Below, one piece after another: positions 32,193 through 41,067 of a DNA stretch of 64,000 nucleotides. Every line of letters starts with the position of its first letter. Within the stretch, counting starts at the first letter, position 1. The stretch lies in contig JAUIHI010000009.1 of NCBI GenBank assembly GCA_030432295.1, positions 124,001 to 188,000 on the forward strand, in the 5' to 3' direction. Below the pieces are notes generated by a model, which was not told where the DNA came from, did no database searches, and saw only the letters and a list, made by a program, of their open reading frames with translations. The translations under genes were made by a program, and so were the position numbers. This stretch comes from Anaerolineae bacterium. Lineage in GTDB: Bacteria > Chloroflexota > Anaerolineae > Caldilineales > Caldilineaceae.

Positions 32193-34385
32193 TCATTCCC
32201 CCGCGTCCGTGAAGAAGAAGGTGGAGGGGCGGCTGATGTTGGGTGTCTGCCCGGCCTGGATGTTGAACTGGCGGGAAGGCAGGTTGCCCATATTGTTCTT
32301 GGCCACACGCACGCCCATAAAGGCGCCAGACTGGCCGACCGTACCGATGGTCCATACTTCGTCGGTGATGATCTTCCAGATTTCCTGGCCGATGGCAATG
32401 CGTTCGTCCGGTGTGGCTTTCAGACCGGTGGAGAACATATCCAGCACCTTCGCCACCGAGCCATCCGGGTCCGGCGCAACGCCAGCCGTGCCTCCGGAGG
32501 AGTACCAGTCGCCGTAGCCGGGGCCTGTGCCCGAAGTGCTATTGATGGGCAAGGCGTGATAGGGGTACAGATAAAGTTCGTCAGTGCCGTCATTTTGCCA
32601 GAGGAACATTTGGAGATCGTTGGAAGCCCGGCGACTTTCTACCAAAGTACGCTCTTGCTCAACTACGTTCACGAAAATACCAATCTTGGCCCAATTTTCC
32701 TTGATCATTTCCGCAATGGCGGTGAACTGGATGAACTGAGCTGCGATGGGGTTCATCTCCAGAATCAGCCGTTCACCGTTGTCGGTGCGCAGACGATAGC
32801 CATCGGCGTCCTTCTCGGTCAGACCGATGGCGTCCAGCATTTCGTTGGCTTTGGCCACGTCCAGGGTGGACCAGAGTTGGCGGTATTCGGGGCCGGGGTT
32901 GAAGGGCGAACTTTCCGCCACTACCGCGGAGCCGGGCTTACCGATGCCCAGGAAGATGACTTCGTTGATGGCATCCCGGTCGATACCCAGTGAGAGCGCT
33001 CGGCGGAAGTCAACATTCTGCAGCCACTTTGCGATTTCGTCGTCGCCCCGGTAGCTCTGGTTGATCTGCATACCTGCATCTGCACCGTGCTGCGCAGGAT
33101 CCAATGCAACTGTGTAGTCGCCAGCCTGCGCATTTTCCAGCAACACAGGCAGGTTGGCCAGCGCAATGTGGCGAGCCTGGTAGTCGTACTCACCGGCGAT
33201 GGCGCGCAGGTTGAGAACATCCAGACTCTCGGCCAGGGTCATGCTGATGCGGTCGATGTAGGGCAGTTGATTGCCGTCTGTGTCCACGCCGAAGTAGTAG
33301 GGGTTGCGCACAAGTACCCAGTTGTCGGTAGTGATGGGCACTTCGGTTTTCCAGGGGGTGATGACAGGCAGGTCTGGGTTACGCTGCCAGGTATTCTTGT
33401 CTTTGAATAGATTCACCCAGTTGTCAAAGCCCTCTGCCGCCACCAGCGCGTCCAGATCTGCCTGGTCCACAAAATCCGGGTGGAACTGCTGCAAGTAATG
33501 GGCCGGAGCCATGCCGCCCATGCTGACGTTGCCATAGATAGCGTTGCCACCAAAGACATTCACCGAACTGCCCAGTACTTCCAGAAAGAGGCTGTTGGCG
33601 AAGGAGAAGCTGAACTTCAGCGTGTAGTCGTCCACGGCTTCCATATTGGCACCCTCATCAATATTGAAAAAGGGCGAGCGCACAGGGACCAGTTCAGCAT
33701 TCTTGTACATATGCTCAAACCAGAACATATAATCGGCGGTGGTCAGGGGCGAACCATCGGACCATTTGGCCCCTTCGCGCAGATGGATGGTGATTTCCGT
33801 GCCGTCTTCGCTGACTTCCCAACTCTTGGCGACGTTGGGGGTCATCTCCGGGAAGCCGTCAGATTTCCAGAAGAGCAGGCGGTCGCCGCCAGCCACGCGC
33901 TGGCCGTTCTGGCCGTCGCCAGGGCCGGTGAAGCCTCGATGCCAGGTGCCGCCATACTTGCCGATTTCATGCACAGGCGCAATCACCAGCACATCGTTGG
34001 CAACGGGCAGGCGGTCGGCCAGGGCAGGCAGTGTGCCCGCTGTCGCCATCTCGGCCAGCATAGGCGCTTCGGCAAAGCTGGTGGGGAAGGCAGCTTCATC
34101 GGTGATGATCTGCGGGCCTTCGATCTCGCCGATGAGCGAGGAGCCGAGAGCTTCTTCTTCGGCAGGTTCTTCAGCCGCTGGTGCAGCCGCCTCTTCAGCG
34201 GCAGGCTCGGCTGTTGCCTCTTCAGCCGCGGGTGCAGCCGCTTCTTCGGCCGCGGGCGCGGCTTCTTCGGCGGCAGGTGCGGGATCACTGCTGCCACAGG
34301 CGGCCAGCACCAGGGCAGCCACGAGGAATAGGGCCAGCAAAAAGGCTTTTGACGAAGCCTTTCCCGGCAGTTTGCGTGCGGTCAT
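32193..34385 (-). CDS. ABC transporter substrate-binding lipoprotein (family 5, peptide/oligosaccharide type)
   Basis: This is a 730-residue solute-binding lipoprotein. The signal peptide ends in the lipobox LAAC, followed by an Ala/Glu-rich spacer (AAPAAEEAAAPAAEEA) typical of Chloroflexota binding proteins. The SBP_bac_5 domain shows WKTEVPITTDNWVLVRNPYY-type and SLGIDRDAIN motifs. Family 5 proteins bind peptides, nickel or oligosaccharides. The ATG at 34385 has AAGGAGG upstream. No permease or ATPase genes are nearby, so it borrows a transporter encoded elsewhere. Downstream of the GntR gene, it is the likely first structural gene of the regulated set. Confidence 0.88.
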   Translation of the reverse strand: MTARKLPGKASSKAFLLALFLVAALVLAACGSSDPAPAAEEAAPAAEEAAAPAAEEATAEPAAEEAAAPAAEEPAEEEALGSSLIGEIEGPQIITDEAAFPTSFAEAPMLAEMATAGTLPALADRLPVANDVLVIAPVHEIGKYGGTWHRGFTGPGDGQNGQRVAGGDRLLFWKSDGFPEMTPNVAKSWEVSEDGTEITIHLREGAKWSDGSPLTTADYMFWFEHMYKNAELVPVRSPFFNIDEGANMEAVDDYTLKFSFSFANSLFLEVLGSSVNVFGGNAIYGNVSMGGMAPAHYLQQFHPDFVDQADLDALVAAEGFDNWVNLFKDKNTWQRNPDLPVITPWKTEVPITTDNWVLVRNPYYFGVDTDGNQLPYIDRISMTLAESLDVLNLRAIAGEYDYQARHIALANLPVLLENAQAGDYTVALDPAQHGADAGMQINQSYRGDDEIAKWLQNVDFRRALSLGIDRDAINEVIFLGIGKPGSAVVAESSPFNPGPEYRQLWSTLDVAKANEMLDAIGLTEKDADGYRLRTDNGERLILEMNPIAAQFIQFTAIAEMIKENWAKIGIFVNVVEQERTLVESRRASNDLQMFLWQNDGTDELYLYPYHALPINSTSGTGPGYGDWYSSGGTAGVAPDPDGSVAKVLDMFSTGLKATPDERIAIGQEIWKIITDEVWTIGTVGQSGAFMGVRVAKNNMGNLPSRQFNIQAGQTPNISRPSTFFFTDAGE

Positions 34386-34530
34386 TGGGGTTCCCTCCTT
34401 GGGGTGTGAATTGTGCCGCTGTGCGGCTTGGACAGAGATATGTGACCGGATATGTGAACTTCGCCAATCCACATCTGTCGTTAGCCCAGAAATGGATTGG
34501 GGTGATGGGCAAAATAACCGTTTGTTGATG

Positions 34531-35226
34531 CTAGTTGGGAGGCAATGGCGTAAAATGCATGCGCAGGGCCTGGCGCGCAGCTTCTATATCTTTGGCACGC
34601 AGGGCCAGGACGATCATCCGATGCTGCATTTCCAATGTGTCCAACCGGCGACCGATGGCGACTTCAGGAGAAAAGATGCGCATCCGGTCAAAGTATTGAT
34701 TGATCAGCGTAGCAAATTTGATGATTACCGGGTTGTGGGTGGCCCGGATCAAATGCAGATGAAATTCCCGATCTTCTCTTAAGACTGCACGGCCGTCGGC
34801 CACACGCCGGGCCATCCGATCCACCAACCCATCCAGCACCGAAAAGTCGTCGTCGGCCAGCCCTTGCACAACCCACTCGACTGCCCCCACTTCCAAAGCG
34901 ATCCGGGCCTGAAACAGTTCGTGCAGGGATGCGTTGAGTTCGTGGATATCATCCGGTGAAGAAAGTGTGTCGGGGCGATTGGTCAGAATCATCCCCACGC
35001 CGACCTGGCGTTGGATCGTCCCCTCTGATTCCAGTTGGGCCAGCGCGCCGCGCACAACTGTCCGACTGACTTCCAGCAGTTCGCTGAATTTCCGTTCCGA
35101 TGGGAGTCGGTCGCCCACCACTACCCCGTTGCGCAGAATATAGCGCACAATTACCTGGTATACTTGATCGGCAAGGGTTTCTCTGGATAGCGGGTTGAGG
35201 AATATTTCGTCTTCAGAAACATTCAT
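34531..35226 (-). CDS. GntR family transcriptional regulator, FadR/FCD subfamily
   Basis: This is a 231-residue repressor. The N-terminal winged helix (LADQVYQVIVRYILRNG, LPSERKFSELLEVSRTVVRGALAQL, split here) is followed by an FCD ligand domain with the metal-binding His/Asp pattern (EDREFHLHLIRATHN ... MQHRMIVLALRAKD). FCD regulators answer organic acids and sugar acids. The ATG at 35226 is preferred; a TTG at 35289 would add 21 residues. A palindrome at 35301-35319 is a plausible operator. It is the first gene of the minus-strand catabolic set and probably controls it. Confidence 0.87.
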   Translation of the reverse strand: MNVSEDEIFLNPLSRETLADQVYQVIVRYILRNGVVVGDRLPSERKFSELLEVSRTVVRGALAQLESEGTIQRQVGVGMILTNRPDTLSSPDDIHELNASLHELFQARIALEVGAVEWVVQGLADDDFSVLDGLVDRMARRVADGRAVLREDREFHLHLIRATHNPVIIKFATLINQYFDRMRIFSPEVAIGRRLDTLEMQHRMIVLALRAKDIEAARQALRMHFTPLPPN

Positions 35227-35300
35227 AACGGGTGGGGAGACGGGTTTTGCTAATTTGCCGCAATGGGTTGATTCAGTAGGGTGGGGCAACCCGGCAAGGC

Positions 35301-35319
35301 TGGTCTATATTGTAGACCA
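35301..35319. promoter_or_regulatory. candidate GntR operator palindrome
   Basis: TGGTCTA and TAGACCA are exact 7-base arms over a TATTG spacer. FadR-type regulators bind short palindromes with a TGGT/ACCA outer frame, and this one is 75 bases upstream of the GntR ATG. A TACAAT box on the minus strand lies inside it, so binding would block the promoter. The remaining 35320-35531 region carries the leader of the L19 gene, where I see no clear promoter. Confidence 0.55.
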
Positions 35320-35531
35320 TTGATAATGGAGCAAATATACCACGCCTTGAATAGGCTGTCAACCGCCGTTTTTGAGCCTTTTAGAGCAAACGGTCCCTTT
35401 CTGAATTTGCCTCACTGCCCAGGTTATGATACCATTTCGTTTTGTGATTATTATCGACTGGTCTGTGCGTGGGCGGTGCGCCTCGGAAGTCAGCCAGTTG
35501 TTCTGAGTCCAACCCAAGAGGCGGTGAACCC

Positions 35532-35894
35532 ATGACCAATGCATTGATGGAATCTTTGAAGCCAGAAGCCAATCCGAACATGCCAGAGATTGATGCAGGC
35601 GACACAGTGCGTGTGCATCAGCGCATCACCGAAGGCCGCAACGAGCGTATTCAGGTCTTCCAGGGCATTGTAATCGCCAAGCACGGCGGTTCCAGCCCCA
35701 GCGCCACCTACACTGTGCGCCGCACCGGAACCCACGGCGTGGGCGTCGAGCGCACATTCCCTCTCTACAGCAAAGCTGTGGAAAAGGTGGAAGTGCTGCG
35801 CAAGGCCAAAGTGCGCCGGGCACAGCTCTACTACCTGCGCGATTTGCAGGGCAAGGCCGCCCGCCTGAAGGAAAAGCGCTTTATCAGCGTGTAG
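35532..35894 (+). CDS. rplS: 50S ribosomal protein L19
   Basis: This is a 120-residue ribosomal protein at the 30S-50S interface. The diagnostic core [43 protein letters not shown] and [13 protein letters not shown] is intact. The ATG at 35532 removes a 21-residue non-conserved lead. The usual neighbours (trmD, rpsP, rimM) are missing, so the gene is isolated. A strong terminator follows directly. Confidence 0.96.
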   Translation: MTNALMESLKPEANPNMPEIDAGDTVRVHQRITEGRNERIQVFQGIVIAKHGGSSPSATYTVRRTGTHGVGVERTFPLYSKAVEKVEVLRKAKVRRAQLYYLRDLQGKAARLKEKRFISV

Positions 35895-35925
35895 TTTTCT
35901 TCAGCACGAAATGTGTGAAATCAGA

Positions 35926-35952
35926 AGCACCGACAAACCGTCGGTGCTTTTT
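35926..35952 (+). terminator. intrinsic terminator of rplS
   Basis: AGCACCGAC and GTCGGTGCT form a perfect 9-base stem over AAACC, followed by TTTTT. It lies 31 bases after the L19 stop. Confidence 0.85.
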
Positions 35953-36007
35953 GTATTGGGGATCGGATTCCGGGCGAGCCGATTTTTCCTTTGGCACAAA
36001 AAGTCGT

Positions 36008-36805
36008 ATGATATCCCGCATGCACATTCTCCGCCTCTTCGCCGTCTACCTGCGCCTGGGACTCCTGGGCGAAATGGAATACCGGGCCAACTTCTGGATC
36101 AATCTGCTCCAGTCCTTTTTGGAATTGGGCGTGGCTCTGGCCGGGCTGGCGGTCGTTTTCGATCACACGGACACCCTGGGCGGCTGGAAGCCGGAAGAAC
36201 TGCTGGCTCTGGTCGGCGTCTATTTTCTGATCGCGGGGATGATCCGCTCGCTGGTCCAGCCCTCAATGCAACTCTTTATGGAGGATATCCGCAAAGGGAC
36301 GCTCGATTTCAAGCTAACCAAACCGGAAGACGGCCAGTTGCTAGTCAGCATCCAGCGGGTGGAAATCTGGCGGCTGGTGGATGCTGTGGTGGGAGTGGTT
36401 GTGCTGGCCATCGCGCTCTCCCGCATGGGCACGCAGATCGGCCTGGGCGACGCGCTGGCCTTTGGGGTGACACTCATCGCGGGCGCACTGATCGTCTACA
36501 GCTTCTATATGATTCTGGCGACCTGTGCCTTCTGGTTTGTGAAGGTGGAGAACATTCTGAACATTTTCCAGTCGATGTACCAGGCAGGCCGCTGGCCGGT
36601 GACGATCTACCCGCCCTGGCTGCGCTGGATTCTGACGTTTCTGATTCCCGTGGCCTTTGCCACCACTGTGCCTGCATCGGCCTTCACCGGGCGCATCGAA
36701 GCTACCCTTCTGCTGAGCGCAGTCGGTCTGGCTGTACTTCTGCTGATCGCTGCCCGGCTCTTCTGGCGCTACGGGATTCGCTTCTATTCCGGCGCGTCGG
36801 CGTAA
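36008..36805 (+). CDS. ABC-2 type transporter permease
   Basis: This is a permease of about 265 residues with six hydrophobic segments, resembling the ABC2_membrane_6 family (YRANFWINLLQSFLELGV, GTLDFKLTKPEDGQLLVS). These permeases normally come in pairs with an ATPase gene, as exporters. Here neither partner is present, so it is an orphan. Start is uncertain between the ATGs at 36008 and 36020, with no clear ribosome site. A repeat begins a few bases after its stop. Confidence 0.75.
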   Translation: MISRMHILRLFAVYLRLGLLGEMEYRANFWINLLQSFLELGVALAGLAVVFDHTDTLGGWKPEELLALVGVYFLIAGMIRSLVQPSMQLFMEDIRKGTLDFKLTKPEDGQLLVSIQRVEIWRLVDAVVGVVVLAIALSRMGTQIGLGDALAFGVTLIAGALIVYSFYMILATCAFWFVKVENILNIFQSMYQAGRWPVTIYPPWLRWILTFLIPVAFATTVPASAFTGRIEATLLLSAVGLAVLLLIAARLFWRYGIRFYSGASA

Positions 36806-36814
36806 AAAATGATA

Positions 36815-36858
36815 GTGGGATGATGAGATGATGGGGGTACGCGTACCCTCATCATCCC
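36815..36858. repeat. GATGATG-type inverted repeat
   Basis: GATGATGGGGGTAC and GTACCCTCATCATC pair at 13 of 14 bases with CG between. The words are like those at 19723. It begins about 10 bases after the permease stop. Confidence 0.75.
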
Positions 36859-36895
36859 AGCCCAAATCAATCACTCAAACCTGTGAAACAAACTT

Positions 36896-37456
36896 ATGCA
36901 CATTCTCCTCACTTCCGCTGCATCGCCTCTCTCCCAAAGTCTGGTTGACCAGTTGGCGCCAGCCTATTCCTTGCGTCTGACCGAACGGCAAATGATGAAA
37001 TCCGAACACGAATTTGTCCTGGCCGATCTGGGCCACGACGCTTCCACGAACCTGCTGGTGCGGGGGATGGACGCGGTGATCCACGTGGACACAATGCCGA
37101 CAGAGACAGACACGGGCGCGCAGATCGACCAGTCCTCCCGCTGCACGTACAATCTGCTGATGGCCGCGGCAGGGGAAGGGGTGAAACGGGTGGTCTACAT
37201 CAGCACGCTGGAACTGATGGCAGCCTACGACGGCTATCTCTACGACACCCGCTGGCGTCCCCAGCCCACGACTGCGCCGTCAACGCTGACGAAGTTTCTG
37301 GGCGAATCCACCTGCAAAGAGTTCGCCCGCGAGGGCAAAGTGGCTGTGACTGTCTTGCGCCTGGCCGCGGAGGCGTCGCCCGAAAGCATCGTCGGCGCTA
37401 TCGCCGATGCCCTGACCGACGAACAACCCGTCTGGCAGATCGTCCACGTCGAGTAG
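36896..37456 (+). CDS. short NAD(P)-binding epimerase-like protein
   Basis: This is a 186-residue protein with the outline of an extended-SDR Rossmann domain (start MHILLTSAASPLSQSLVDQL, then AVIHVDTMP, NLLMAAAGEGVKRVVYISTLEL). The glycine-rich motif is degenerate (TSAASPLSQ instead of TGxxGxxG), and the usual YxxxK is replaced by a STLTKFLGE stretch. It is about half the length of full epimerases and may have lost the substrate domain. It stands next to a longer epimerase of the same general kind. Function unassigned. Confidence 0.6.
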   Translation: MHILLTSAASPLSQSLVDQLAPAYSLRLTERQMMKSEHEFVLADLGHDASTNLLVRGMDAVIHVDTMPTETDTGAQIDQSSRCTYNLLMAAAGEGVKRVVYISTLELMAAYDGYLYDTRWRPQPTTAPSTLTKFLGESTCKEFAREGKVAVTVLRLAAEASPESIVGAIADALTDEQPVWQIVHVE

Positions 37457-37487
37457 AAGTTCGACTTTTCTAAAAAGTCGAACTTCT
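37455..37487. repeat. AGAAGTTCGACTTTT hairpin, copy 4 of 4
   Basis: 15-base perfect arms (37455-37469 and 37473-37487) over CTA. The first two bases of the arm are the last two of the TAG stop of the gene at 36896. Confidence 0.85.
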
Positions 37488-37534
37488 GAGTCCGCACATT
37501 CTGAAATCTATAGCCAATCCTTTTGGAGTCTTCT

Positions 37535-38269
37535 ATGAACGTTCTCATTCTTGGCGGTGTGGGTATGCTTGGCCCGTATGTGGCCCGCCACCTGGCCCCC
37601 CACCACAACCTGCGCATCACCGACGTGACACCGCCCGCCGATCCCCTGCCCGGCGAATTCCGGCTGGTGGATGCGGGAAATCGGGAGCAGGTGCTGGCCG
37701 CGGCGGAAGGGATGGATGCGATTATCAATCTTTCCGTCCTGCGCCAGGACCGCAAGATCGCCTTCGACGTCAACACTCTGGGCTGCTATCATATGATGGA
37801 AGCCGCTGTCACCCACGGCATCCGCCGGGTGATCAACACCGGCCCCCACTTCACTCTGGCCGGGCGCAGCTACGAGGCTTTCGACTACGACATCGGCCCG
37901 GACATCCCGCCCCAGCCCGGCACAAATCTCTACGCGCTGAGCAAATCTCTGGGCCATCAGATCAGCCGAATCTATGCGGAACAGCACGACATCTTTGTGC
38001 AGATGTATCTCTTCTACAATTTCCGTGACCCTGCGGATGTGCCACCCGGCAGCCGCCACGCGCCTTTTTCCATCTCCTGGGAAAACGCGGCGGAGGTATT
38101 CTCTCTGGGCTTGGAAATTCCCTTCGAGAAGTTGCCATCCCGCTGCGAGGTTTTCAACGTCTTTACTGACATGCCCCACGGCAAATTCAGCAACGAAAAG
38201 GCCAAGCGCATTCTCGGCTTCCAGCCCCGCAACGACATTGCGGGGCTGTGGACGAAGGGAACAGGCTGA
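37535..38269 (+). CDS. NAD-dependent epimerase/dehydratase family protein
   Basis: This is a 244-residue extended-SDR protein. It has the nucleotide motif GGVGMLGPYV, the AIINLSVLRQD strand and the NLYALSKSLG stretch with Tyr and Lys in the YxxxK positions. It could act on nucleotide sugars or other carbonyl compounds. The ATG at 37535 has GGAG 9 bases upstream. It follows the shorter epimerase-like gene and may form a pair with it. Confidence 0.78.
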   Translation: MNVLILGGVGMLGPYVARHLAPHHNLRITDVTPPADPLPGEFRLVDAGNREQVLAAAEGMDAIINLSVLRQDRKIAFDVNTLGCYHMMEAAVTHGIRRVINTGPHFTLAGRSYEAFDYDIGPDIPPQPGTNLYALSKSLGHQISRIYAEQHDIFVQMYLFYNFRDPADVPPGSRHAPFSISWENAAEVFSLGLEIPFEKLPSRCEVFNVFTDMPHGKFSNEKAKRILGFQPRNDIAGLWTKGTG

Positions 38270-38282
38270 TCTTTGTTTTTGT

Positions 38283-38349
38283 AAACACGGATAGGAATGA
38301 ACACAGATAGAAGCGTTACAACTTCTGTGTTCGTTCCTATCCGTGTTTA
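38283..38349. repeat. inverted repeat between convergent genes
   Basis: AAACACGGATAGGAATGAAC plus ACAGA is matched by TCTGTGTTCGTTCCTATCCG plus TGTTT around CGTTACAA. The right end supplies the TAA stop of the convergent enolase-superfamily gene. Confidence 0.85.
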
Positions 38350-39408
38350 TAAACTCTCCCCCAGCATCTTCTCGTTGAGACGTATACCCAAACCCGGTGT
38401 ATCTGTAACCGCCAGATAGCCTTCCACCGCCTGGGGTTCATCCAGCCACAGGCGCTCCTGCCGGGTGCTGCGTTGTCCCGCAACCAGTTCGCCCAAATCG
38501 TCGCACAGCCCCGCGGCGATGATGTGCAGTCCCCAGATTTCCCCGCCCCGATGGGGAACCACCCGCGCGCCGCTCTGCGCTGCCAGTTCAATAATGCGCA
38601 GAGTGGCTGTAATCCCCCCACACCAGGTCACATCCGGCTGCCAAATGTCAAGCGCACCAGTCCGGGCAATCTCCCCAAAACCGTAGTGGGTGAACTCGTG
38701 TTCACCGCCCGCCAGTTGCACAGGCTTGATCCGCGGGCGCATACCGGCCTGCTCGGCCAGATGATCCGGGGTGAGGACATCCTCGAACCAGTACAGATTG
38801 TAGGGGGCCAGACGGCGGGCCATCTCTTCGGTCACTGCGGCATCCCAGGAGAGATAGCAGTCGGCCATCACCAGCGCGTCGTCGCCCAGATGCTGGCGGG
38901 CGGCTGTGGCAGATGCGATGGCTTTGTCGTAGTCAGCGGGGTCGCCTGTCCATCGGTGAGAAAATTTGTGGGCGGTGAAGCCCAATTCCCCGTGCCATTC
39001 CGGGTCGTTGCCTGTGGCGTAGGCCCGCACTTGGGGCCGCGCCAATCCGCCCAGCAGATCGTAGACCGGGCGATCCATCGCCTTGCCCAGCAGATCCCAC
39101 AGGGCCAGGTCCACACCGCTCAGGGCCATCACCCCCACACCCCGCCGTCCGTAGGGGATGGAGGCAAAGTAGAGATCGTCCCAGATGGCGGCGATGTCCT
39201 CCACACTCTCCACTGCGCGCCCGGTCAGCAACTCCCGAAAGTGGCCGTTGACAATCGGCAGACTGGCCTCCCCGCCGCCCCCATAGCCATAGCCGACAAC
39301 GCCTGTGTCGCTTTCCACCCGCACCACAATTTGCCAGAGCCGGGGCCGCCAGCCCCCTAATGTGTGTTGCCAGCGGGGGTAGTGGGCGGATACCTGTGCG
39401 ATTTTCAT
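38347..39408 (-). CDS. enolase-superfamily sugar-acid dehydratase (rhamnonate dehydratase-like)
   Basis: This is a 353-residue mandelate racemase/muconate lactonizing enzyme homologue. Metal ligands appear as Asp in MADCYLSWD, Glu in YWFEDVL and Glu in AGGEHEFTHYGF, with the general base His in VVPHRGGEIWG. GEHEF-THYGF and the ALDIWQPDVTWCGG stretch resemble L-rhamnonate dehydratase. It would dehydrate an aldonic acid to a 2-keto-3-deoxy acid, the substrate type of the aldolase and kinase at 51654-53305. AGGAG precedes the ATG. It is alone on the minus strand here. Confidence 0.83.
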   Translation of the reverse strand: MKIAQVSAHYPRWQHTLGGWRPRLWQIVVRVESDTGVVGYGYGGGGEASLPIVNGHFRELLTGRAVESVEDIAAIWDDLYFASIPYGRRGVGVMALSGVDLALWDLLGKAMDRPVYDLLGGLARPQVRAYATGNDPEWHGELGFTAHKFSHRWTGDPADYDKAIASATAARQHLGDDALVMADCYLSWDAAVTEEMARRLAPYNLYWFEDVLTPDHLAEQAGMRPRIKPVQLAGGEHEFTHYGFGEIARTGALDIWQPDVTWCGGITATLRIIELAAQSGARVVPHRGGEIWGLHIIAAGLCDDLGELVAGQRSTRQERLWLDEPQAVEGYLAVTDTPGLGIRLNEKMLGESL

Positions 39409-39613
39409 TGGCTGCTCCTGAAAAAATTATCCCCGGTGCAAGATGCGGGCCGGGGACGATGGGACAACGGAAATAGAACTGCGTGGGGAAGTATAGCACC
39501 GAAAAATCGTTCGTGCAACGGAATTTTCTACCCTTTTCTGGTGTCAGCCGAAATCCGCATTTCTGTTGTACAATAGACGCCAGTGAATGCACGACGACCC
39601 AAAGGAGCGCCCG

Positions 39614-40234
39614 ATGTCCTCCATGCGCGAAGTAGCCACGCTGACGTATACAGCCGTCACCCAATCTCCTCCCCAGGAATGGCCGCCCCAGGGCCAGTGG
39701 ACCTACGACGACTATGCGCGTCTGCCCAACGACGGCTGGAAGTACGAAGTGATGCGAGGAGAATTGTATATGTCCCCTGCCCCACGACCTATTCATCAGC
39801 GGGTTTCTGGCAATCTGACCTTTGAATTCCAACGCTTCGTGCGTGCAGGTGATTTGGGCCAGATATTGACGGCACCGATTGATGTCATCCTGCCTCGCAA
39901 TTTGGGCACGCCTGTACAACCAGACATCCTCTTCATCCGCAACGACAATCTGGATATTATCGGCGAGACAACCATCGACGGCGTGCCCGATCTGGTCGTC
40001 GAAATTCTCTCCCCTTCCAATTGGGTGGATGACCGCCGCGCCAAATTCGATGTCTATGCAGACGCGGGCATCACGGAGTATTGGATTATCGATCCCCAGA
40101 AGGAGGAAGTGGAGCTATTCACTCTCCGGGACAAACGCTATGAACTCGTGGAAAAATACGGTCTGGGCGAGCGAGTTTCCTTTCAGGTGTTATCGGGTTT
40201 CTCCGTTACTGTTGACGAAATTTTCGCCCAATGA
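39614..40234 (+). CDS. Uma2 family endonuclease-like protein
   Basis: This is a 206-residue PD-(D/E)xK-fold protein of the Uma2 (DUF820) family, common in Cyanobacteria and Chloroflexota. Active-site elements are the Asp in QPDILFIRND, the Glu in LVVEILSPSN and the Lys in RAKFDVYADAG. Its biological role is not established. AAAGGAG lies 7 bases before the ATG. The stop overlaps the next start (ATGA), giving a coupled chain of four genes to 42697. Confidence 0.85.
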   Translation: MSSMREVATLTYTAVTQSPPQEWPPQGQWTYDDYARLPNDGWKYEVMRGELYMSPAPRPIHQRVSGNLTFEFQRFVRAGDLGQILTAPIDVILPRNLGTPVQPDILFIRNDNLDIIGETTIDGVPDLVVEILSPSNWVDDRRAKFDVYADAGITEYWIIDPQKEEVELFTLRDKRYELVEKYGLGERVSFQVLSGFSVTVDEIFAQ

Positions 40235-41067
40235 TCCTCGTCACCGGGGCCGGGGGCAAAACCGGCCAAGCTGTGTTGGACGCATTAGCCGGCCAGGACG
40301 AACCTGTGCGCGCCTGGGTGCGCCGCCCGCAACAGGCCCAGGGGCTGACCTGTGCCGACTGGATCGCCGGGGATATGCGCGACGCGCCCCTGTGGGAAGC
40401 CGCCTGCAAAGGCGTGCGCGCGCTCTACCACATCTGCCCCAACCTGCACACGGAAGAAGTCGCCATTTGCCAACTGGCGCTGGATGCGGCCAGCCGGGCC
40501 GGGGTGGAGTACTTTGTCTACCATTCGGTCCTCCACCCCCAGACCTCCACAATGCCCCACCACTGGCGCAAACTCCAGTGTGAAGAAGCGATCTTCGCCT
40601 CTGGCCTGCCCTTCACAATTCTCCAGCCCTGCGCCTATATGCAGAATGTGCTGGCTTACTGGCCCTCCATTACCGGGCAGGGTATCTATCCGGTTCCCTA
40701 TGCCCTCGACGCCCGCCTCTCTCTGGTCGATCTGCAGGATGTGGCGGCAGCCGCGGCGCGGGTGGTGACCGAAGCAGGCCACGCCGGGGCCATCTACGAA
40801 CTGGCCGGTCCCCAGCCGTTGTCTCAAACCGAAATTGCCGGTCTGTTGGCCGCGGCGCTGGGTAAACCTGTGGCAGCCCAGCGGGTGGAGTGGGACGACT
40901 GGCAGGCCGACGCCCGCCAGCGGGGGATGGGCGACGAGGCCATCGGAACACTCCTGGCGATGTTCCGTTACTACGACCGGCACGGGCTGGTGGGCAACCC
41001 GAATGTGCTGGGTTGGCTGCTAGGCCGTGCGCCGACAACTTTCACCGAATTTGTGAGACGCCAATGA
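40231..41067 (+). CDS. NmrA-like NAD(P)H-binding protein
   Basis: This is a 278-residue atypical SDR. The glycine motif GAGGKTGQAVLDAL is the NmrA/HSCARG form, followed by VRRPQQA and a Rossmann core. NmrA-like proteins either sense the NADP/NADPH state or reduce quinones and similar carbonyls. The YxxxK pair is not evident. Start and stop overlap both neighbours by four bases, so it is translated with Uma2 and the HAD phosphatase. Confidence 0.83.
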   Translation: MILVTGAGGKTGQAVLDALAGQDEPVRAWVRRPQQAQGLTCADWIAGDMRDAPLWEAACKGVRALYHICPNLHTEEVAICQLALDAASRAGVEYFVYHSVLHPQTSTMPHHWRKLQCEEAIFASGLPFTILQPCAYMQNVLAYWPSITGQGIYPVPYALDARLSLVDLQDVAAAAARVVTEAGHAGAIYELAGPQPLSQTEIAGLLAAALGKPVAAQRVEWDDWQADARQRGMGDEAIGTLLAMFRYYDRHGLVGNPNVLGWLLGRAPTTFTEFVRRQ

